DNA of 64,000 nucleotides, taken from the NCBI GenBank assembly GCA_046233135.1, contig JBJXHN010000004.1, forward strand, positions 620,001-684,000. Direction: 5' to 3'. The notes below the pieces were generated by a model. That model saw only the letters and a program-made list of their open reading frames with translations. It was not told the DNA's origin and did no database searches. A program made the translations under genes and the position numbers. Source of the stretch: JBJXHN01 sp046233135. GTDB lineage: Bacteria > Pseudomonadota > Alphaproteobacteria > Rhodospirillales > Rhodospirillaceae. Shown piece after piece: positions 58,874 to 64,000 of the stretch (positions within the stretch are counted from its first letter, which is position 1; each line of letters begins with the position of its first letter).

Positions 58874-59623
58874 TCAGATCACCTTCGCCTCGTTGCGGAG
58901 CTTGTCGACGAGTTCGGTCACGGAACCGACCATCACACCGGCCTGACGGGCGGCGGGTTCTTCAACCTTCAGGATGGTCAGGCGCGGCGCCGGATCCACA
59001 CCCAGGTCGTCGGGGGTGATCGTCTCGATCGGCTTTTTCTTCGCCTTCATGATGTTGGGCAGCGAAGCGTAGCGCGGCGTGTTCAGGCGCAGGTCGGCCG
59101 TGGCCACGCAGGGCAGGGTGACCGACAGAGTCTCCAGGCCGCCGTCGATTTCACGCACGGCCGTGGCCTTGCCGTCGCCCAGCTCCAGCTTGGACAGGAA
59201 GGTGGCCTGGGGCCAGCCCAGCAGCGCGGCCAGCATCTGGCCGGTCTGGTTGGAATCGTCGTCGATGGCCTGCTTGCCCAGGATCACCAGGTCGGGGGAT
59301 TCCTTGTCCACCACCGCCTTCAGCATCTTGGCCACGGCCAGGGGCTGCAGGTCCGCATCGGACTGCACCAGGATTCCGCGATCGGCACCCATGGCCAGGG
59401 CGGTGCGGATGGTTTCCTGCGACTGCTGGACGCCCAGCGAAACCACCACCACTTCGGTGGCCTTGCCGGCTTCCTTCAGGCGCACCGCTTCCTCGACGGC
59501 GATTTCGTCGAAGGGGTTCATCGACATCTTGACGTTGGCCGTTTCGACGCCGGTGTTGTCCGCCTTGACGCGGATCTTCACGTTGTAGTCGACCACACGC
59601 TTGACAGCGACCAGTACTTTCAT
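58874..59623 (-). CDS. etfB: Electron transfer flavoprotein beta subunit
   Basis: A 249-residue subunit with VLVAVKRVVDYNVKIRVK at the N-terminus and the AMP-binding part (VVVSLGVQQSQETIRTALAMGADRGILVQSD, LVILGKQAIDDDSNQTGQMLAALLGWPQATFLSKLE) typical of EtfB. It forms the heterodimer with the downstream EtfA. Its start is 271 bases after the stop of the cobalamin adenosyltransferase gene, with a strong hairpin between. Confidence 0.95.
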   Translation of the reverse strand: MKVLVAVKRVVDYNVKIRVKADNTGVETANVKMSMNPFDEIAVEEAVRLKEAGKATEVVVVSLGVQQSQETIRTALAMGADRGILVQSDADLQPLAVAKMLKAVVDKESPDLVILGKQAIDDDSNQTGQMLAALLGWPQATFLSKLELGDGKATAVREIDGGLETLSVTLPCVATADLRLNTPRYASLPNIMKAKKKPIETITPDDLGVDPAPRLTILKVEEPAARQAGVMVGSVTELVDKLRNEAKVI

Positions 59624-59720
59624 GGGTTTCCCGTCTTCCTTAGCGTTCGGCGTATGCGGAACCGCGGTCCACGGGTTCCGGCGGGGGAAGCCGGGCTCCG
59701 CCCTGCGATGGGGCGGATGA

Positions 59721-59759
59721 GGCGCCCCTTTCCCCGGTCATTCCGGGAAAGGAGGCGCC
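59721..59759. other. Strong stem-loop between cobalamin adenosyltransferase and etfB
   Basis: GGCGCC...CTTTCCCCGG (59721-59736) pairs with CCGGGAAAGG.GGCGCC (59743-59759). It lacks a T-run on either strand, so it may be an mRNA-stabilising or weak terminating structure rather than an intrinsic terminator. Confidence 0.5.
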
Positions 59760-59894
59760 GACCCGGTCTCCGGGTGGGGCGGAAAATACGGTACCGAACG
59801 GAGCCTGTCAACGCGCCCCGCGGGGGATGGCGTGCAATGCAGCGAAATGCCGCGCATTCCACGCGTTTTCCGTGCCTGTTCCCCGGTCTTTGCC

Positions 59895-60593
59895 CTACCG
59901 CGACGCACCAGGGACCCACAGCACATCGGCTTTTCCATCATCGTTCAGCAGGCGGGCCAGCACGAACAGATGATCGGACAGCCGGTTGACATAGGCCAGG
60001 GCCGGGGCGCCGACCCGTTCCACACCGGCCAGCTCGGCCATCAGGCGTTCCGCCCGGCGCACCACGGTGCGGGCATGGTGCAGATGGGCCGCTGCCGCAC
60101 TGCCGCCGGGCAGGATGAAGCTGGACAGCGGGGTCAGCCGGGCGTTCATGGCGTCGATCTCGCGTTCCAGCCGGGTCACCTGGGCCGGGACGATGCGCAG
60201 CGGCGGCGGCATGGTGTCTTCGCCGTCCCCCCCATTGCCGTCTTCGTCTTCGTCTTCGTCTTCGTCCCTGGCCGCACCGTCCGAAGACTCGGCGGCGGTG
60301 GGGTCGATTTCGGGTACGCACAGGTCCGCGCCCAGGTCGAACAGGTCGTTCTGGATCCGGGCCAGCAGATCGTCGGCGGTCTGCCCCACGTCCGGGCCGG
60401 CTCCGTCGACGGGCACGACGATCCCTTCCAGATCGGCGGTATGCAGCCGCGCGAGACCCAGGACGGCGTTGGCCTCATCGACCGTTCCATAGGTTGCGAC
60501 ACGCAGGGCGGCCTTATCCACCCGTTGTCCATCACCCAGGGATGTCTTGCCAGCGTCACCGCCACGGGTGTAAATGCGGGTCAAACGAACCAA
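59895..60593 (-). CDS. Cob(I)alamin adenosyltransferase, PduO type, with acidic insertion
   Basis: A 232-residue enzyme that attaches adenosyl to cobalamin. The ATP-binding start MVRLTRIYTRGGDAGKTSLGDG, YGTVDEANAVLGLAR, FILPGGSAAAAHLHHARTVVRRAERLM and YVNRLSDHLFVLARLLN are the PduO-type landmarks. The family is usually ~185-195 residues; the extra length comes from an insertion at about residues 95-130 that contains a run of alternating Asp/Glu (109-126) encoded by a perfect hexanucleotide repeat. It is the first gene before the etf-hbd block on the same strand. Confidence 0.92.
   Translation of the reverse strand: MVRLTRIYTRGGDAGKTSLGDGQRVDKAALRVATYGTVDEANAVLGLARLHTADLEGIVVPVDGAGPDVGQTADDLLARIQNDLFDLGADLCVPEIDPTAAESSDGAARDEDEDEDEDGNGGDGEDTMPPPLRIVPAQVTRLEREIDAMNARLTPLSSFILPGGSAAAAHLHHARTVVRRAERLMAELAGVERVGAPALAYVNRLSDHLFVLARLLNDDGKADVLWVPGASR
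60241..60266. repeat. Hexanucleotide microsatellite inside the adenosyltransferase gene
   Basis: TCTTCG repeats a little more than four times without change. Each unit adds an Asp-Glu pair on the minus strand, so slippage changes the length of the acidic insertion without a frameshift. Confidence 0.8.
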
Positions 60594-60760
60594 GGCCGTC
60601 TCCTCTTTCGTATCCGGTTTCGTATCTGGATCCTTCTTGCGGATCCATATGGCGTGGACCAGGGCGGTTGGCGAGACCCCGTTTCCCGGACGGCCCGATA
60701 GAACGGTACTCTCCCGACGTCCCTCTCGACGACGGCACCCTCACGACGGCACTTTGCACC

Positions 60761-61861
60761 ATGCGCTTTTTCGGCACGCTGCCGCGCTATATCGCCCGGA
60801 CCTACCTGATGGCGCTGATGTTTTCCACCGCCCTGGTGGTGGCGCTGCTGCTGCTGTTCGACGTCATCGAAATCATGCGCTCCACCGGCTCGCGCGAGGT
60901 GGAGGCCGAGGTCCTGGTGGAAATGGCTCTCTACCGCCTGCCCATGGCGGTGCAGTCGGCGCTGCCCTTCGTGTTCATGGGGGCGGCGGTGCTGGTGTTC
61001 TGGCGCCTGGCACGCAGTTCCGAACTGATCATCGTGCGGGCCAGTGGCGTGTCCGTCTGGCAGTTCCTGGCGCCGATCATGACCGTGGTGCTGGTGATGG
61101 GCGTCTGCATGGTGACCCTGTTCAATCCCCTGGCCGCCGACATGTTCGCCCGCTACGAGCAGATGCAGCGAACGATGAGCCTTAGCGATCTGACGCCGAT
61201 GGTGCTGACTCAGGGTGGTCTGTGGCTGCGCGAAGGAACGGAAGAGCGGCAGGTGGTTCTACATGCGGAAGGGGTGCGGCAGGAAAACAACATTCTGCGC
61301 ATGACCGGGGTGGTAATCTTCGAATATGACGGTCGGGATGTGTTCCTGCGGCGGATCGACGCGCAAAGCGGCGGCCTGGCGGCGGGGCGGGTGCAGCTGA
61401 CCGACGCGGTGATCAACCAGCCGGGCTATCCGCCCCAGCCCGCGCCCACCTACAGCATGCCCACCAGCCTCAGCCTGCCTCGCATTCAGGACAGCTTCGC
61501 CCCGCCGGAAAGCGTGTCCTTCTGGGATCTGCCGCGCTTCATCGCCTTTTTTGACGCCGCCGGTTTTTCCGCCCACGCCCACCGGCTGCACTGGCACAGC
61601 CTGCTGGCCTCGCCGCTGCTGCTGGTGTCCATGGTACTGATGGGAGCGGTGTTCACCCTGAAGCCCAGCCAGCGGTCGGTAAACTGGCTGTTTCGCGTGG
61701 TCGGAGCTGTCGGGGCCGGTTTCGGCGTCTTCTTCTTTGCCAAGATCACCTATACTCTGGGGCTGTCTCAGACCCTGCCGGTGGGTCTGGCGGCCTGGAC
61801 ACCTGTCCTGGTCACCGGGCTTGTCGGTCTTGCCATCCTGTTCCACCTGGAAGACGGTTGA
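60761..61861 (+). CDS. LptF/LptG family lipopolysaccharide export permease, LptG-like
   Basis: A 366-residue permease of the YjgP/YjgQ family. An N-terminal helix bundle (LPRYIARTYLMALMFSTALVVALLLLFDVIEIMR) is followed by LPFVFMGAAVLVFWRLARSSELIIVRASGVSVWQFLAPI, a periplasmic beta-jellyroll part (about 170-270) and three C-terminal helices (LASPLLLVSMVLMGAVFTL...GVFFFAKITYTLG). The partner gene (LptF or LptG) would normally be adjacent but is not seen here. ATG 60761 is preferred to the longer open frame. Confidence 0.88.
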   Translation: MRFFGTLPRYIARTYLMALMFSTALVVALLLLFDVIEIMRSTGSREVEAEVLVEMALYRLPMAVQSALPFVFMGAAVLVFWRLARSSELIIVRASGVSVWQFLAPIMTVVLVMGVCMVTLFNPLAADMFARYEQMQRTMSLSDLTPMVLTQGGLWLREGTEERQVVLHAEGVRQENNILRMTGVVIFEYDGRDVFLRRIDAQSGGLAAGRVQLTDAVINQPGYPPQPAPTYSMPTSLSLPRIQDSFAPPESVSFWDLPRFIAFFDAAGFSAHAHRLHWHSLLASPLLLVSMVLMGAVFTLKPSQRSVNWLFRVVGAVGAGFGVFFFAKITYTLGLSQTLPVGLAAWTPVLVTGLVGLAILFHLEDG

Positions 61862-61862
61862 C

Positions 61863-63488
61863 GTGCGCTTGATGCAAACCCAGGGCGATCCTACCCGCCC
61901 GCCCGCCTATACCGGCTTCTGGGTGATCGTGACGGTCATCCTGGGGATCACTGTGACCCGGCTGGGCCTGCTGGCCCTGGGGTTCGTCAATCTGTACCCG
62001 CGTGAAGCCGCCTTATGGGTGGCCAGCCAGATGCCGGCCCTGGGCTATGACGGCGGTCCGCCCCTGGTGCCGATGGTGGTGGGGCTGACCACCGCCGTCT
62101 GCGGGGATACCGAGCTGTGTCTGCGCGCCCCCGGGGTCATTGCCACGGGCCTGACCGGGCTGATGGTCTGGCGGCTGGGGACCCTGATCTTCGGGCGGCT
62201 GGTGGGGTTCTGGTCGGCGGTGCTGTTCACCACCCTGCCGGCCGCCTCGTTCACCGCTGCCGTCACCGGTCCCGGCGCCTTTCTGCCGCTGTTCTGGGTG
62301 GTGGGGATGGACGCCCTGGTCCATGCCCTGAAAACCGACCGCAGGGGCTGGTGGATGATGACGGGCACGGCCTTCGGCCTCGGTCTGCTGACCGACTACA
62401 CCATGGCCCTGTTCGCCCTGTGCTTCGTGGTCTACGCCGCCATTTCTCCCGAATACCACGCCCTGTGGCGGCGGCGGGGACTGTGGCAGGCGATCCTGCT
62501 TGGGCTGGCGGTCGCAGCCCCCCATCTGATCTGGCTCGCCACCCGTCCCGATCCCGGCGCCCTGCTGGGGCTGGCGGGGCTGGACGGGGGCGGGCTTGCG
62601 GCCCTGCCGGTGGATGGCAGCGGCACCCTGGCCTATCTGCTCGCTCAGTTCCTGGTGTTCGGGCCGATCCCGGTCGTCGTGCTGCTGTGGGTGGCCTTTC
62701 ATCCCTCGGCCCCGACGCGCACCGGCGATACGGCCGCCCGGGACGAACGGGCCCGCCAGGGCTACCGCACCCGCCTGTTTCTGGCCTTCAGCCTGCCGGT
62801 GGTGGCTTTTCAGGCCGCCCTGGCGGCGATCATTCCCGATCTGCCGCCCCAGGAATCCGCTCCGGCCCTGGTGGCCGGCGCCATTCTGGTCACCGCCTGG
62901 CTGCTGGCCACCACCGTGCGGCGGGGTCTGCTGCGGCTGGCCATCATCCTGCACATTGTCGGTGCGGCCCTGTTCTTTAATCTGGAAGGCGGCTTCCGAG
63001 TCGCCGGCCTGCGCCCGCCCGCCAACCTGGATCCCTTCCTGGAGGTGCGGGGCATGGAGGCCGTCGGCCGCTGGGGCGCGGCGTTGGCAGACAGCTATCC
63101 GGGGGCGCGGCTGGTCTTCGATGATCCGTCGATCATGGCCACCCTGCAATTCTACATCCATCCCCATCCCCTGGACGCCGTGCTGGCGCCGGGCGGGGCG
63201 GCTGCCCTGGCCGCCGGTCCGGCCGGAACGGCACCGCCCGGTGGCTGGTTGCTGATCAGCCACGATTCGTCGGAAGACAGCATGCGCCTGCTGCCCCGGG
63301 GTGCCCGCGACGCCGGCTTCATGGCCATGGAAATCCATGAGAACATGTGGCAGAGCGTGCGGGCCGTCTTCCTGCCCGGACCGGCCAGCGGGGATGACGA
63401 GGCGGACCGGGCGACGACGGGCACGGGGGCGAGCGAAACCGGAAACGGAAGCGACAATGGTTCCCAGCCCCCGACCAACACCCGCTGA
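61863..63488 (+). CDS. GT39/ArnT-like membrane glycosyltransferase with altered catalytic motif
   Basis: A 541-residue membrane protein of the ArnT/PMT fold, starting GTG 61863 or ATG 61872, directly after the LptG stop. The N-terminal VNLYPREAALWVASQMPALGYDGGPPLVPMVVGLTTAVCGDTELCLRAPG matches the family's DExxYWxWxxxLxxGYYDxPPLxAxxxxxxxxxxGxxExxxRxPG block, but the catalytic Asp of DE is replaced by Arg (REA, about residue 48). About ten membrane helices and a periplasmic C-terminal domain follow, with an unusual disordered end (DDEADRATTGTGASETGNGSDNGSQPP). It may modify lipid A or another lipid-linked glycan, or be inactive. Confidence 0.8.
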   Translation: MRLMQTQGDPTRPPAYTGFWVIVTVILGITVTRLGLLALGFVNLYPREAALWVASQMPALGYDGGPPLVPMVVGLTTAVCGDTELCLRAPGVIATGLTGLMVWRLGTLIFGRLVGFWSAVLFTTLPAASFTAAVTGPGAFLPLFWVVGMDALVHALKTDRRGWWMMTGTAFGLGLLTDYTMALFALCFVVYAAISPEYHALWRRRGLWQAILLGLAVAAPHLIWLATRPDPGALLGLAGLDGGGLAALPVDGSGTLAYLLAQFLVFGPIPVVVLLWVAFHPSAPTRTGDTAARDERARQGYRTRLFLAFSLPVVAFQAALAAIIPDLPPQESAPALVAGAILVTAWLLATTVRRGLLRLAIILHIVGAALFFNLEGGFRVAGLRPPANLDPFLEVRGMEAVGRWGAALADSYPGARLVFDDPSIMATLQFYIHPHPLDAVLAPGGAAALAAGPAGTAPPGGWLLISHDSSEDSMRLLPRGARDAGFMAMEIHENMWQSVRAVFLPGPASGDDEADRATTGTGASETGNGSDNGSQPPTNTR

Positions 63489-64000
63489 TCCGCCGTCTGT
63501 CGGCCCGTCCTCTCCGATGACCGGGGGTGGACGGATCACCGTCTGGATGGGCGGGGCCAGCCGGACCGTGCGCGCTCATCCCTGCCGGCTGTTTGCGGCC
63601 ACGGTGGTGTTGTTCGCGGCCTTTCCTGGCATCGATCTGTGGGCCAGCGGCCTGTTCTATGATCCGGTCGGCGGGTTTCCCCCGTCGCAGGGACCTCTTC
63701 TGGAGTTCGTCCTGAAGGGTGTGCCGTGGCTGGTCTACGGCACCATCATTTATCTGACCCTGATCTGGGCCGCCGGCCTGGCGCTGCGGAGTCCCGTGCC
63801 CGGACTGGACGGCCGGCGGATCGCCTATCTGTATACCAGTATCCTTGTGGGACCGGCGTTGCTGGTGAACGGCTTGTTCAAAAGCCATTGGGGCCGGGCC
63901 CGTCCCTCGCAGGTCAAGGAGTTCGGAGGAGACGCGGTATTCACGCCGGCCTGGATGATGGCCGACCAATGCTCGTCCAACTGCTCGTTTACCTCCGGCC
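63457..64000 (+). CDS. PAP2-family phosphatase (cut by window end)
   Basis: A partial gene, at least 181 residues, running off the end of the window. The sequence LFAATVVLFAAFPGIDLWASGLFYDPVGGF begins a PAP2 membrane protein; KSHWGRARPSQ carries the KxxxxxxRP motif and CSFTSG is the start of the PSGH-type motif, just at the edge. ATG 63457 overlaps the previous stop by 32 bases; ATG 63517 is an alternative. It probably removes phosphate from lipid phosphates or undecaprenyl-pyrophosphate; with the GT39 and LptG genes it suggests lipid A handling. Confidence 0.82.
   Translation, partial: MVPSPRPTPADPPSVGPSSPMTGGGRITVWMGGASRTVRAHPCRLFAATVVLFAAFPGIDLWASGLFYDPVGGFPPSQGPLLEFVLKGVPWLVYGTIIYLTLIWAAGLALRSPVPGLDGRRIAYLYTSILVGPALLVNGLFKSHWGRARPSQVKEFGGDAVFTPAWMMADQCSSNCSFTSG

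Noticed and set aside
60594..60760. Cobalamin riboswitch upstream of the adenosyltransferase gene
   Set aside because: The minus-strand leader is short and lacks the conserved B12-box-like pattern.

Overview
The window reads as chromosomal DNA of a GC-rich alphaproteobacterium, most likely Rhodospirillales. This is inferred from two TRAP transport systems, an etfB-etfA-3-hydroxyacyl-CoA dehydrogenase block, a ugp operon, several c-di-GMP and two-component type proteins and the overall codon style; no rRNA or other taxonomic marker is present. Genes are densely packed on both strands, with one tRNA-Pro(CGG). No prophage, insertion sequence or CRISPR array was seen.

Layout. 0-5.2 kb: an orphan FCD-type GntR regulator behind a perfect TGGTATACCA palindrome, then an SxtJ / DUF5989 / O-carbamoyltransferase / SGNH-hydrolase cassette of the kind known from saxitoxin clusters (sxtI-J-K), and an unknown secreted protein. 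5.3-14.9 kb: serB, a PKHD-type 2-oxoglutarate oxygenase, tRNA-Pro, a large Cache-PAS-PAS-GGDEF-EAL protein, small unknown genes, and an AlgI-like MBOAT acyltransferase with its AlgJ/AlgX-like partner. 15.3-18.7 kb: a TakP-like TRAP transporter. 19-21.4 kb: a DUF2380 protein, a TetR / flavin-oxidoreductase-like divergent pair and a YffB/ArsC-like protein. 21.5-28.3 kb: a catabolic operon with L-rhamnonate dehydratase, a second TRAP transporter, an SDR dehydrogenase and an FAH-family hydrolase, divergent from a LysR regulator; together these give a non-phosphorylating route from L-rhamnonate towards pyruvate and lactate. 28.5-30.9 kb: an AraC / NAD-epimerase divergent pair and a small unknown gene.

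31-43.4 kb is the most unusual region. Three paralogous serralysin-like zinc metalloproteases, each with 10 or 12 copies of a 26-residue Gly/Asp repeat and a common C-terminal domain ending in an EF-hand-like loop, surround a 7TMR-DISM histidine kinase / OmpR-type response regulator pair and a secreted type-B carboxylesterase. The proteases lack Sec signals and look like type I secretion substrates, but no type I exporter is in the window.

43.7-52 kb: a LacI regulator divergent from a complete ugpBAEC glycerol-3-phosphate ABC transporter, followed by an endonuclease/exonuclease/phosphatase-fold hydrolase and a periplasmic glycerophosphodiester phosphodiesterase, with a perfect LacI-type operator in the divergent region. 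52-57 kb: a large MscS channel, arsenate reductase, a TPR-glycosyltransferase-like protein and a stand-alone WYL-like protein. 57-60.6 kb (minus strand): PduO-type cobalamin adenosyltransferase, etfB, etfA and 3-hydroxybutyryl-CoA dehydrogenase. 60.7-64 kb: an LptF/LptG-family permease, a GT39-like membrane protein and a PAP2 phosphatase cut by the window end.

Two families of intergenic repeats occur twice each: a 54-bp dyad bounded by CTAGATCAAA/TTTGATCTAG and followed by CCGGAAAACCGGTT, and a 46-bp plus 25-bp block element. Functions are inferred by recognising motifs and families by eye; no database search was possible.
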